Assembly (NCBI GenBank): GCA_903895195.1
Contig: CAITSZ010000017.1
Location: 1-64,000 of the forward strand
Direction of reading: 5' to 3'
Length of the DNA: 64,000 nt
Source of the DNA: an uncultured Chlorobiaceae bacterium
Lineage (GTDB): Bacteria; Bacteroidota; Chlorobiia; Chlorobiales; Chlorobiaceae
In this document: piece after piece, positions 1 to 10,175 of the stretch
Numbering within the stretch: position 1 is the first letter of the stretch
Layout: each line of letters opens with the position of its first letter
The notes under the pieces: model-generated
Database searches by the model: none
The model's input: the letters and a program-made list of their open reading frames with translations, nothing else
What the model was told of the DNA's origin: nothing
Made by a program: the position numbers and the translations under genes

Positions 1-59
1 AACGGTTTTCTTTTTGGTTTCTTTAACATGAAATAGGTCCAAACAAAGGAGAGAATACA

Positions 60-2255
60 ATGGCTGAACAAGTGAATCCGGCAGGAGTCAAGCCAAAGGG
101 CACTGTCCCACCTCCCAAGGGGAACGCTCCTTCTCCGAAGGCGAACGGTGCTCCCGGTGCACCATCGGTTATCAAGGAGCAGGATGCAGCTAAAATGAGG
201 AGATTTCTGTTTCAGCGAACAGAAACACGCTCTACAAAGTGGTATCAGATTTTCGATACAGAGAAGATTGATGACGAACAGGTCGTCGGAGGTCATCTCG
301 CACTGCTTGGAGTACTGGGTTTTCTTATGGCAATCTACTACATCTCAGGCATTCAGGTTTTCCCCTGGGGTGCACCTGGATTCCATGACAACTGGTTCTA
401 TCTGACTATCAAACCTCGAATGGTTTCTCTTGGTATTGATACCTACAGTACGAAAACAGAGGATCTTGAATTTGCAGCCACCAAACTTATCGGCTGGGCT
501 TTATTTCACTTGCTTTCCGGTTCAATCCTTCTTTTTGGCGGATGGCGTCACTGGACCCACAATCTTACGAATCCATTTACCGGACGTGCCGGTAACTTCC
601 GTGATTTCAGGTTCCTTGGCAAGTTTGGTGATATAGTCTTCAGCGGAACCAGTGCAAAGACATACAAGGACGCACTTGGACCACATACTGTCTACATGTC
701 GCTGCTTTTTCTTGGCTGGGGTTTGCTGATGTGGTTTATTCTCGGGTTTGAGCCGATTCCTGATTTCCAGACCATCAATTCAGAGACCTTCATGTCTTTT
801 GTATTTGCTGTCATCTTTTTTGCTCTTGGTATCTACTGGTGGAACAATCCTCCGAATGCTGCGATCCACTTGAATGATGACATGAAAGCCGCTTTTTCTG
901 TTCACCTGACAGCAATTGGCTACATCAATATCGCATTAGGTGTTATAGCTTTTGTCGCGTTTCAGCAGCCTTCATTTGCTGCTTATTACAAAGAACTTGA
1001 CAACCTCGTTTTTTACCTTTATGGCGAGCCATTCAACAGGGTAAGCTATAATTTCGTACAGGAAGGCGGTAAAATTATTTCCGGCTCAAAAGAGTTTGCG
1101 GATTTTGCTCCTTTTGCAATTCTTCCCAAGAACGGTGCCTCTTTCGGTATGTCGAGGGTTGTTATTAACCTGATTACTTTCAACCATATTATCTGCGGCG
1201 TTCTCTATGTATTTGCGGGCGTCTATCATGGTGGTCAGTATCTTCTTAAAATTCAGCTGAACGGCATCTACAACCAGATCAAGTCCATCTGGATTACCAA
1301 AGGTCGTGATCAGGAAGTTCAGGTCAAGATTCTCGGTACTGTTATGGCGCTCTGTTTTGCCACAATGCTTTCGGTTTATGCCGTGATCGTGTGGAATACA
1401 ATCTGCGAGCTGAATATTTTCGGCACGAATATCATGATGTCCTTCTACTGGCTTAAACCGCTTCCGATTTTCCAGTGGATGTTTACCGATCCAAGCATCA
1501 ATGACTGGGTAATGGCTCATGTTATTACTGCCGGTTCGCTCTTCTCTCTTATTGCTCTTGTGCGTATTGCATTCTTTGCTCATACTTCACCATTGTGGGA
1601 TGATCTTGGTCTCAAGAAAAACTCCTACTCTTTCCCATGTCTGGGACCGGTATATGGTGGAACCTGCGGTGTATCTATTCAGGATCAGCTCTGGTTTGCA
1701 ATGCTATGGGGAGTCAAGGGTCTTTCTGCAGTCTGCTGGTACATCGATGGTGCCTGGATTGCTTCCATGATGTATGGTGTCCCTGCTGCCGATGCAAAGG
1801 CATGGGATTCGGTTGCTGGTCTTCACCATCATTATTCAGCCGGTATCTTCTACTATTTCTGGACTGAGACTGTGACTATTTTCTCGAGCTCTCACCTTTC
1901 GACCATTCTGATGCTTGGTCATTTGATCTGGTTTATCAGTTTTGCTGTTTGGTTTGAAGATCGCGGCTCACGTCTTGAAGGTGCTGACATCCAGACAAGA
2001 ACCATTCGTTGGTTTGGCAAGAAGTTCCTTAACCGTGACGTTGAGTTCAGGTTCCCTGTATTGACCATATCCGATTCCAAGATGGCCGGTACGTTCCTGT
2101 ACTTCGGCGGAACCTTTATGCTTGTATTTCTCTTTCTTGCTAACGGCTTCTATCAGACAGATGCTCCTCTTAAGCCAACTGTCAGTGATGCAGCAGTGTC
2201 TGGACAGGTAATGCTGACTCAGGTTGTTGATTATCTTATGAAGCTGATTGCTTAA
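60..2255 (+). CDS. pscA: Photosystem P840 reaction centre large subunit PscA
   Basis: Core polypeptide of the homodimeric type I reaction centre of green sulfur bacteria, an integral membrane protein that binds bacteriochlorophyll a, the P840 pair and the FX iron-sulfur cluster. The 731-aa product starts with a Pro/Ala/Lys-rich soluble segment of about 40 residues, followed by many hydrophobic helices. The FX loop FPCLGPVYGGTC is visible, with Cys527 and Cys536 as ligands; in a homodimer two copies supply the four Cys. The ATG has a good Shine-Dalgarno (AAAGGAGAG) 7-8 nt upstream. It is followed by a 17-bp hairpin and then pscB, the arrangement known in Chlorobium. Identification is essentially certain. 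Confidence 0.98.
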   Translation: MAEQVNPAGVKPKGTVPPPKGNAPSPKANGAPGAPSVIKEQDAAKMRRFLFQRTETRSTKWYQIFDTEKIDDEQVVGGHLALLGVLGFLMAIYYISGIQVFPWGAPGFHDNWFYLTIKPRMVSLGIDTYSTKTEDLEFAATKLIGWALFHLLSGSILLFGGWRHWTHNLTNPFTGRAGNFRDFRFLGKFGDIVFSGTSAKTYKDALGPHTVYMSLLFLGWGLLMWFILGFEPIPDFQTINSETFMSFVFAVIFFALGIYWWNNPPNAAIHLNDDMKAAFSVHLTAIGYINIALGVIAFVAFQQPSFAAYYKELDNLVFYLYGEPFNRVSYNFVQEGGKIISGSKEFADFAPFAILPKNGASFGMSRVVINLITFNHIICGVLYVFAGVYHGGQYLLKIQLNGIYNQIKSIWITKGRDQEVQVKILGTVMALCFATMLSVYAVIVWNTICELNIFGTNIMMSFYWLKPLPIFQWMFTDPSINDWVMAHVITAGSLFSLIALVRIAFFAHTSPLWDDLGLKKNSYSFPCLGPVYGGTCGVSIQDQLWFAMLWGVKGLSAVCWYIDGAWIASMMYGVPAADAKAWDSVAGLHHHYSAGIFYYFWTETVTIFSSSHLSTILMLGHLIWFISFAVWFEDRGSRLEGADIQTRTIRWFGKKFLNRDVEFRFPVLTISDSKMAGTFLYFGGTFMLVFLFLANGFYQTDAPLKPTVSDAAVSGQVMLTQVVDYLMKLIA

Positions 2256-2261
2256 ATCACG

Positions 2262-2303
2262 ATCAATACATGAAGGAGTATTGAAGCTCCTTCATGTATT
2301 GAT
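2262..2303 (+). promoter_or_regulatory. Intercistronic perfect hairpin between pscA and pscB
   Basis: A 17-bp perfect inverted repeat (ATCAATACATGAAGGAG and its complement) with an 8-nt loop begins 7 nt after the pscA stop codon. No T-run follows, so it does not look like an intrinsic terminator. It more likely protects the 3' end of processed pscA mRNA or partly attenuates transcription, which would set PscA above PscB. The function is inferred; the structure is seen directly. Confidence 0.8.
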
Positions 2304-2346
2304 GTTTGCTACTAAAGTTTACCTGTAATTAAAGAGGAGGGTTTTT

Positions 2347-3036
2347 ATGGCCGATCCTGTACAACAGCCAGATATAGTGTCACCACCTGTCGCAAAGGCT
2401 CCCCCTGCTGCTCCAAAAGCGGTAGCTCCGGCAGCAAAGCTGGGACAGGCAAAACCGAAAGAGGCTTCCCCGAAATCCGCGGGAAAACCTAGGCTTGAAC
2501 CACTGAATACAAATCTCGGAAGAAGCGGTGTTCGTCAGGAATCTGCTCTTCCTGTAAAAAAAGCGGCTCCAAAACCTGCCCCCGGCGCTAAACCAGCACC
2601 AGGTGCAAAACCGGTTCCGGGTGCGAAGCCTGCAGCACCAGCGGCAAAGGGAGCTCCGGTTGCTGCTGCAGCACCAGTACCTCCCGTTACACCTCAACCT
2701 GTTGCAAAAAAGGCTGCACCCAGAGCCAAATCTCACTATTTTATCATTGAGAACCTCTGTGTGGGATGCGGAATGTGTCTTGACAAGTGTCCGCCGAAAG
2801 TCAATGCAATTGGTTACAAGTTCTATGGAGATGTTCAGGAAGGCGGCTTCAGGTGTTATATTGATCAGGATGCATGTATTTCCTGTTCTGCCTGTTTCTC
2901 TGCAGATGAATGTCCTTCTGGATCATTAATTGAAGTGCTTCCTGATGGAGAAGTCCTTGACTTTACCTATACGCCACCCGAGAGACTTGATTTTGATCTC
3001 AGGTTCTTGCACAGATTTCACAGGGAAGCGCGTTAG
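2347..3036 (+). CDS. pscB: P840 reaction centre iron-sulfur subunit PscB (FA/FB)
   Basis: Extrinsic cytoplasmic subunit that carries the two terminal [4Fe-4S] clusters and passes electrons from FX to soluble ferredoxin. The C-terminal third has two cluster motifs: Cys138-x2-Cys141-x2-Cys144-x3-Cys148, then Cys177-x2-Cys180-x2-Cys183-x5-Cys189. The first 130 residues are a low-complexity Pro/Ala/Lys extension that includes three tandem PGAKP(A/V) units encoded by an 18-bp DNA repeat. Such an extension is typical of green sulfur bacterial PscB and explains its anomalous gel mobility. Strong ribosome site (AAAGAGGAGGG). Transcription probably starts upstream of pscA; a strong terminator follows. 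Confidence 0.96.
   Translation: MADPVQQPDIVSPPVAKAPPAAPKAVAPAAKLGQAKPKEASPKSAGKPRLEPLNTNLGRSGVRQESALPVKKAAPKPAPGAKPAPGAKPVPGAKPAAPAAKGAPVAAAAPVPPVTPQPVAKKAAPRAKSHYFIIENLCVGCGMCLDKCPPKVNAIGYKFYGDVQEGGFRCYIDQDACISCSACFSADECPSGSLIEVLPDGEVLDFTYTPPERLDFDLRFLHRFHREAR
2581..2634 (+). repeat. 18-bp tandem repeat inside pscB (PGAKPx units)
   Basis: Three degenerate 18-nt copies encode PGAKPA, PGAKPV and PGAKPA in the disordered N-terminal arm of PscB. Third-position differences show the copies are not recent. The copy number may vary between strains. Confidence 0.7.
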
Positions 3037-3075
3037 GGCAGTCAGGTTTAGCTGTTTCGTTATTACTATTTTTTT

Positions 3076-3110
3076 AAAAGCATTGCTTCCCGGAAGCAAT
3101 GCTTTTTTTT
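3076..3110 (+). terminator. Rho-independent terminator after pscB
   Basis: The arms AAAAGCATTGCTTCC and GGAAGCAATGCTTTT form a near-perfect stem of about 14 bp with a minimal loop, followed by T8. It ends the pscAB transcript and separates it from the glycosyltransferase gene starting 19 nt later. Confidence 0.92.
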
Positions 3111-3128
3111 TGAAGATCATAATCTCAC

Positions 3129-3917
3129 ATGCTTGAGCAAAATAACACAACATTGAACAACCCGGATTCAAGGCACTGCCGGGAAATAAGGTCTGAATCT
3201 CAGGCGCTGATTATTATACCCACATTCAATGAAGCTGATAATATTGCCAGGTTATTGAACGACCTCTCAGAACGGTATCCGTCGACTGTTGATATTCTTG
3301 TCATTGACGATAACTCTCCTGATGGAACTCTGGAGATTGTACAATCAATGCAGCAAGGGATGAAAGGGTTGCAAGTTATAAAGCGCGAGAGAAAATTAGG
3401 ACTTGGCACAGCATATATTACCGGATTCCACTATGCGTTGGATAAGGGTTACCGATATATCATAGAGATGGATGCTGATTATTCGCATGATCCTGCAGAA
3501 GTGAGCAACTTTCTTGATGCCATGAAGGTAGCTGATCTTGTTATCGGATCCAGATATATGAACAATACCGTTAATGTGGTCAACTGGCCGTTAGGGAGGC
3601 TAATCCTCTCAAAACTGGCCAGCATTTATACACAGTTAATTACCGGAATGCCTGTTGATGATCCGACAAGCGGGTTTAAGTGCTTTAATATTAATATTTT
3701 ACGATCACTTGATCTCGACGCTATTAACTCTCAGGGATATTCATTTCAGATTGAGATGAATTTCAGGGTATGGAAGAAAGGTTTTACGATAAAAGAAATA
3801 CCTATTGTCTTTGTAGATCGATCTGTTGGAAAATCCAAAATGACAAGAAAAAATATTCGAGAAGCTATCTGGATTGTGTGGTGGCTTAAAATAAAATCTC
3901 TTTTTGGATATTTGTAA
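3129..3917 (+). CDS. Polyprenol monophosphomannose synthase-like GT2 glycosyltransferase
   Basis: A 262-aa family 2 glycosyltransferase resembling Dpm1 (dolichyl-/polyprenyl-phosphate mannosyltransferase), which moves a sugar from a nucleotide sugar to a polyprenyl phosphate. Visible motifs are PTFNEADNI near residue 32, DDNSPDGT, and the DxD-type EMDADYSHDP. No C-terminal membrane helices are present, so it is the short soluble type. The first 25 residues precede the conserved domain and no clear Shine-Dalgarno is visible, so the start is uncertain. A Dpm1-like ORF downstream of pscAB is a known green sulfur bacterial arrangement, but here the terminator makes read-through from pscB unlikely. 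The acceptor and sugar are unknown. Confidence 0.85.
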   Translation: MLEQNNTTLNNPDSRHCREIRSESQALIIIPTFNEADNIARLLNDLSERYPSTVDILVIDDNSPDGTLEIVQSMQQGMKGLQVIKRERKLGLGTAYITGFHYALDKGYRYIIEMDADYSHDPAEVSNFLDAMKVADLVIGSRYMNNTVNVVNWPLGRLILSKLASIYTQLITGMPVDDPTSGFKCFNINILRSLDLDAINSQGYSFQIEMNFRVWKKGFTIKEIPIVFVDRSVGKSKMTRKNIREAIWIVWWLKIKSLFGYL

Positions 3918-3946
3918 AACAGTACATAGTGACAATAAGGGAGGAA

Positions 3947-3979
3947 AAAAAAAGCCCCGGTATTTACGGGGCTTTTTTT
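3947..3979. terminator. Bidirectional terminator between GT2 gene and EF-G paralogue
   Basis: AAAAAAAGCCCCG and CGGGGCTTTTTTT surround a 7-nt loop. With A- and T-tracts on both sides the hairpin can terminate both convergent genes. Confidence 0.9.
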
Positions 3980-3992
3980 CTTGAAAAGAATA

Positions 3993-6074
3993 TTAAGCTT
4001 CTTTTGAATCTTTTAAAGCGATGACCTGCTGCGCAATGTCGGGAGGCGCTTCTTCGTAATGGTTGAAACTGTATGAATATCTTGCCCTGCTTTGGGTGAG
4101 TCGAGTAAGGGCATGATGGAATGCAGTCAGTGCAGCTTGAGGAATCAGCGCACGGATAATCTGCAGTCTCACATCGGAATCCATACCAAGAATTTTTCCC
4201 CTCCTGCTTGAAATATCACCGACAATCTCCCCCGTAAACTGCTCTGGCGCATAGACCGTCAAGGAATATATCGGTTCAAGCAGCAGTGGTCTAGCCTTTT
4301 CAAAGGCATTTTTGAAGGCCATGCTGGCTGCAATTTTAAAGGCAAATTCAGAGCTGTCTACTGGATGGAAAGATCCGTCATAAGCAACTGCCTTGAGGTC
4401 AACCACAGGATATCCAGCCAGAATACCTTTTTCAATTGTGTCACGAAGTCCTTTTTCAACAGCCGGAAGATAGCGGGTCGGGACAACGCCACCGACAACT
4501 TCTGTTGCAAATACAAAGCCGGTATCTCGTGCTGTTGGTTCGATTCTTACCCATACATCCCCGTACTGACCTCGACCTCCTGATTGTTTTTTATATTTTC
4601 CCTGAGCCGATGAGGTTACACGAATCGTTTCGCGATAGGGAATTTTAATAGGTGCAATATCAACCCTTACATTGAACTTGGTCTGTAACCTGTTGATAAT
4701 GATATCAAGGTGAGTCTCACCAAGAGTTTTCAGAATGGTCTGATTGAATTCAACATCATGATGGATGGTAAAGCTTGGGTCCTCTTCATGCAGATGGTGA
4801 AGACCAGCCGAAATTTTATCTTCATCACCCTGGGTAACAGGAATGATAGCAGTCGCCAGCATTGGTTCAGGGAAAATAATCGGGCTTATCTTGCAACTGG
4901 TTCCTTTGTCGGCAAGGGTATCATTGGTATGCGCATCTTTCAGCTTGACAACCATACCGATATCTCCGGCAAGAAGTTTGTCAACCGGAGTTTTTTTCTG
5001 CCCGATTATGGTGTAGACCTGACCAGGTTTTTCAAGCTGTCCGGTCTGAACATCAATGAGTTCATGTCCCGTTTCCAGATGACCTGAGTATACTCTTAGG
5101 TAGGAAATTTCACCTACACGGGGTTCGGACATTGTTTTAAAAATAAAAGCTACTGTCGGCCCATCCGGGTTTGGCTGAATCAGGTTTTTCGAACCATCAA
5201 GCGTCGAAATGGAGTGTTCCGGTCCGCGTTCAATAGGAGAAGGAGTTAGGTTGACGATGGCGTTCATCAGTCGTTCTGACCCTATGAGGTGGAGGGGTGA
5301 AGTGCAGAAAACAGGGAAAAAAGTTCTGCTGACCAGTGCCGATTTAATGCCATCCCTTAATTCATCTTCAGTAAGTGTTCCAACTTCGAAAAACTTGTTC
5401 ATCAGCTCTTCATCAGTTTCAGCAATTGTTTCGACCAGCTGCTGATGCAGTTCCTCTGCCTGTTTCAAATAGAGGTCAGGAATATCAGAGATTGTCATAC
5501 CTCCGGTTTTGTCGGGGCTGAAAGTAAGCTGCTTCATCAAAAGTACATCAATCAGTGTATGATGTCCTATACCCTCTTCAGCAGGAAACTGTATGGGCGT
5601 TACAAGATTACCAAAATGATCCCTGAGGGCCTGAACGGTAGCGTTGAAGTTGGTCCGGTCGGCATCAAGTTTGGTTAAAATAAACACGGTTGGTTTGTAG
5701 TACTCTTTGGTGTACTCCCAAATTGTATCGGTTCCTACTTCGACTCCGGATGCGGAATTGACGGTTATCAGAACAGTATCGGCAACCCGCATGGCTGATT
5801 TGACATCACCGTGAAAGTCAAGAAGACCTGGAGTATCTATGATATTTATTTTACAGTCATTCCAGAATCCGTGTATAAGACTGGTGTTGAGGCTGTGTTT
5901 TCTTTGAATTTCATCTGCAGAGTAATCAGAGAGGGTGTTACCTTCATCGATACTGCCAAGGCGGTTTATGACGCCCATTGTTAAGGCAAGTGATTCTGTG
6001 AGCATGGTCTTGCCACTGCCGGCATGACCAGTAATGACAATGTTTCGCAATTGATCCGGTAGGACGGCTTGCAT
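3993..6074 (-). CDS. Elongation factor G-like translational GTPase (EF-G paralogue)
   Basis: A 693-aa EF-G-like protein. The P-loop GHAGSGKT is near residue 15, the G3 motif DTPGLLDF near 80, and the G4 motif reads TKLD instead of the usual NKxD. The domain order is G, II, III, IV (SGGRGQYGDV segment), V. It stands alone, away from the str operon, and its divergent G4 and shortened switch I region match the EF-G2/EF-G-like paralogues common in bacteria rather than the essential FusA. A recycling, stress or ribosome-associated role is possible but unproven. ATG start with AAAGGAG 7 nt upstream. Confidence 0.88.
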   Translation of the reverse strand: MQAVLPDQLRNIVITGHAGSGKTMLTESLALTMGVINRLGSIDEGNTLSDYSADEIQRKHSLNTSLIHGFWNDCKINIIDTPGLLDFHGDVKSAMRVADTVLITVNSASGVEVGTDTIWEYTKEYYKPTVFILTKLDADRTNFNATVQALRDHFGNLVTPIQFPAEEGIGHHTLIDVLLMKQLTFSPDKTGGMTISDIPDLYLKQAEELHQQLVETIAETDEELMNKFFEVGTLTEDELRDGIKSALVSRTFFPVFCTSPLHLIGSERLMNAIVNLTPSPIERGPEHSISTLDGSKNLIQPNPDGPTVAFIFKTMSEPRVGEISYLRVYSGHLETGHELIDVQTGQLEKPGQVYTIIGQKKTPVDKLLAGDIGMVVKLKDAHTNDTLADKGTSCKISPIIFPEPMLATAIIPVTQGDEDKISAGLHHLHEEDPSFTIHHDVEFNQTILKTLGETHLDIIINRLQTKFNVRVDIAPIKIPYRETIRVTSSAQGKYKKQSGGRGQYGDVWVRIEPTARDTGFVFATEVVGGVVPTRYLPAVEKGLRDTIEKGILAGYPVVDLKAVAYDGSFHPVDSSEFAFKIAASMAFKNAFEKARPLLLEPIYSLTVYAPEQFTGEIVGDISSRRGKILGMDSDVRLQIIRALIPQAALTAFHHALTRLTQSRARYSYSFNHYEEAPPDIAQQVIALKDSKEA

Positions 6075-6315
6075 AGCAGGACTCCTTTGTTGAATTAATA
6101 ATGGTCTTGCAGGTCAGTGAGTACAGAGTACAAAAGTGTTGCATTTGTTGAAAGGCAACAGCTTGAAATGTAATTAACAAAAAAAAAGTCTTATTTGCTG
6201 TTGTCTCAACGATGAAAGGGATGGGAAAAAAAGATATATATTCAAGTTATCGCAAAGCTTAAAATGCTTACCGGTTTCTTTAGTCAAAAAAAGCATGTAA
6301 CAACAATAAATTTAA

Positions 6316-7635
<1,320 letters not shown>

Positions 7636-7650
7636 TGAAATTCTACAGGG

Positions 7651-7670
7651 AACCCTTTTCACAAAGGGTT
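7651..7670 (+). terminator. Weak hairpin downstream of eno
   Basis: AACCCTTT and AAAGGGTT form an 8-bp stem with a 4-nt loop, followed by TCTCTCGTT rather than a clean T-run. At best it is a partial terminator or attenuator before the DivIC-like gene. Confidence 0.4.
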
Positions 7671-7734
7671 TCTCTCGTTGCGCAGCTTTTGCTGTATCAG
7701 CAGCAGCACATGGCAACCAAAAGCGATATTTTCC

Positions 7735-8043
7735 GTGAAAAAATTTATCGATAGAATCTGGGAGTATATTCGCGCGAACCCGAAAAAGTTTTTTTTTCGG
7801 GTTGCGTTTGCTCTGTTCATACTCTGGATATTTTTCGACGATTATGGTGTCATGAAAAGAATCCGCATGGAGGCAGAACATCGAGCACTTCTTGAGCAGC
7901 ATAAAGTTGAGCAACAGAAGATTCTTGAAAATGAGCAGCGAATCCAGCATGCCCATGAGCCTGACAGTATTGAAAAGGCAGCAAGGGAAAAATATAACTA
8001 TCGAAAATCGGGTGAAACCCTGTTTATAATTCGATCACATTAG
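7735..8043 (+). CDS. Septum formation initiator family protein (DivIC/FtsB-like)
   Basis: Small bitopic membrane protein of about 102 aa: a basic cytoplasmic start, one membrane helix (RVAFALFILWIFF), then an extracytoplasmic coiled coil (KRIRMEAEHRALLEQHK...) and the family's C-terminal motif with IEKAAREKYNYRKSGE. DivIC/FtsB proteins bind FtsL and FtsQ/DivIB in the division complex. The ORF is open back to 7678, but the first 19 residues there (Cys/Ser-rich) do not look like the family, so I prefer the in-frame GTG at 7735. Next to eno, as ftsB is in many bacteria, which supports the call. Confidence 0.85.
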   Translation: MKKFIDRIWEYIRANPKKFFFRVAFALFILWIFFDDYGVMKRIRMEAEHRALLEQHKVEQQKILENEQRIQHAHEPDSIEKAAREKYNYRKSGETLFIIRSH

Positions 8044-8070
8044 TTTTTTATTCAACTGTTATTCAATTCA

Positions 8071-10122
8071 ATGTATCAGTATCGCCGTCGTTTAACTCGT
8101 GAAGTTTCTTTTGGATCCATTCTGTTAGGAGGGTATCAGCCGATAAGGGTAGAGTCCATGACCAATACGCACACCATGGATACTGCAGCCAGTGTTGAGC
8201 AGTGCCGAAGGCTGTATGAAGCAGGATGTGAAATTATCCGTCTGACTGTTCCAACAGAGAAGGATGCTGAAAATCTCAGGAACATTAGAGACCAGCTTCG
8301 TCGTGATGGCATTGATACTCCGCTTGTTGCAGATATTCATTTTTCTGCGCGTGCGGCACTCAAGGCCGTTGAATTTGTTGAAAATATTCGCATCAACCCC
8401 GGCAACTATGCTGCCCGCCAGAAGTTTTCAACCAGTGAATATACCGAAGATGAATATCAGCAGGAGCTTGAGCATGTTCGACTGGAATTCTTACCGCTGG
8501 TTGAAAAAGCTCGCCTAAATGGTGTGTCCATGAGAATAGGCACCAATCATGGATCATTGTCGGACAGGACAGTAAGCCGATATGGCAACTCACCTGAAGG
8601 AATGGTTGAAGCAGCTCTGGAGTTTGCCCGCATATGCGAGGGGGTTGGATATTACGATATTCTTTTTTCAATGAAATCGTCTAATGTCAGGGTGATGATT
8701 CAGGCTTACAGGCTTCTTGTCGAGAAAGCTGATGCTGAACTTATTCACGCCTATCCTCTTCATCTCGGTGTAACCGAGGCCGGGGATGGCGACGAGGGTC
8801 GGGTTAAATCAGCAATGGGTACTGGAGCTCTCCTTGAAGACGGTCTTGGCGATACGATCAGAGTATCTTTGACAGAGGATCCTGTTAATGAGGTTCCGGT
8901 TGGATTTGCAATCGTAAAAAAATATAATGACTTTCATCTTGTAAAGGGTGATAAAGGGCATCTTCCTCTCAAGCATATTGTTGATAGCCGTAATCGGCAA
9001 AGCGCTCGCAGTCTTACGCCCCCGGATGCATTGCCTTTCAATCCTTTCAGTTATCAGCGAAGGGGCTCTTCTCAGCTTTCAATTGCCGGTCTTGTTATCG
9101 GGGGAGACAATGTCCCTAAAGTTGAAACTGAAGTACATACTCCACTCTCGGAAGCTGATGCTGCTTTACAAGAGATAGTGCAGAGGCTTGCACCACACAA
9201 GCCCCATGATGCCATTCGATCCGAGTTTGCCTCTGTCAGGGTTAACAGTCAGGCCGAGTTAGAAGGGCTTGACTGTCTCCTTCAGCAACTTGGAGATACC
9301 GGTCACTTTGTTGTTGCGTCAACAACTGACGTTTCACTTGCGATCACACTGCTTGATAAAGTGTCAAAAGTTAGGCTTGATATTGTTGAGGGGGAACAGC
9401 TTGGAAAGGATTTTTTGAAGCACCTTGGCAACAATCGTTTTGGTGCTTTGGAACTCTGTTTTCTGCATGAACATGCAGGGCAATCTGTTCCAGCTGAGGT
9501 TCTTGCCCATCTTGCCGAAAAACTCCGGAATCAGGGCGTTCAAAGGCTTTTGTTTTCGATTCTCACCGAAAATGCTGTTTTTGCCTATCGCAGGCTTGTC
9601 CAGGCATTCAACAGCCGATCTCTTGATTATCCTCTTGTTGTACGATTCAAGGGAGATACTTCAGACCGGCTTGAGAGTCTTATCAGCAGTTCTGTTCAGG
9701 CCGGTAGCCTTTTTTGTGACGGTATAGGTGATATGCTTGCGCTAAATACCAGACTTTCAGTTGCTGATGAGGTTAATCTCGCTTTCAATATTCTTCAGGG
9801 AGCAAGAATCAGAATGTCCAAAACTGAATTTATTTCCTGTCCTGGCTGTGGCAGAACCTATTTTGAGCTGGAAAAGGCAACAGCAGCCATAAAAGAGCGG
9901 ACAGGTCACCTTAAAGGGTTGAAAATTGGAATCATGGGTTGTATTGTCAATGGTCCCGGAGAGATGGCTGACGCCGATTTCGGCTATGTCGGCGCAGGAA
10001 AAAACAGAATCAGTCTTTATGTCGGCAGGGAGTGTGTGGAAGAAAATATTTCAGAAAAGGATGCCGTAGAGCGCCTCATAGGACTTATAAAAGAGCGCGG
10101 GAGATGGGTCGATCAGGTTTAA
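8071..10122 (+). CDS. ispG: 4-hydroxy-3-methylbut-2-enyl diphosphate synthase, long form (IspG/GcpE)
   Basis: Penultimate enzyme of the MEP isoprenoid pathway, converting MEcPP to HMBPP with a [4Fe-4S] cluster. At 683 aa it is far longer than the E. coli type (about 370 aa) because of a large insert between the N-terminal TIM barrel and the C-terminal cluster domain. This three-part form is known in Chlorobi, Bacteroidetes, chlamydiae and plants. C-terminal ligands are visible as SCPGCGRT (Cys590, Cys593) and MGCIVNGPGEMAD. The product feeds chlorophyll tails, carotenoids and quinones. The start is 27 nt after the DivIC-like gene. Confidence 0.96.
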   Translation: MYQYRRRLTREVSFGSILLGGYQPIRVESMTNTHTMDTAASVEQCRRLYEAGCEIIRLTVPTEKDAENLRNIRDQLRRDGIDTPLVADIHFSARAALKAVEFVENIRINPGNYAARQKFSTSEYTEDEYQQELEHVRLEFLPLVEKARLNGVSMRIGTNHGSLSDRTVSRYGNSPEGMVEAALEFARICEGVGYYDILFSMKSSNVRVMIQAYRLLVEKADAELIHAYPLHLGVTEAGDGDEGRVKSAMGTGALLEDGLGDTIRVSLTEDPVNEVPVGFAIVKKYNDFHLVKGDKGHLPLKHIVDSRNRQSARSLTPPDALPFNPFSYQRRGSSQLSIAGLVIGGDNVPKVETEVHTPLSEADAALQEIVQRLAPHKPHDAIRSEFASVRVNSQAELEGLDCLLQQLGDTGHFVVASTTDVSLAITLLDKVSKVRLDIVEGEQLGKDFLKHLGNNRFGALELCFLHEHAGQSVPAEVLAHLAEKLRNQGVQRLLFSILTENAVFAYRRLVQAFNSRSLDYPLVVRFKGDTSDRLESLISSSVQAGSLFCDGIGDMLALNTRLSVADEVNLAFNILQGARIRMSKTEFISCPGCGRTYFELEKATAAIKERTGHLKGLKIGIMGCIVNGPGEMADADFGYVGAGKNRISLYVGRECVEENISEKDAVERLIGLIKERGRWVDQV

Positions 10123-10175
10123 ACAATCGATGCGGTTTCATTACAGCCGTATAACTGTTTTTCTTTGAAATTGTT

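Noticed and set aside
1086-1583. 165-aa ORF antisense to pscA
   Set aside because: It lies wholly inside the certain pscA frame and its translation has no family-like features; it is a codon-bias shadow.
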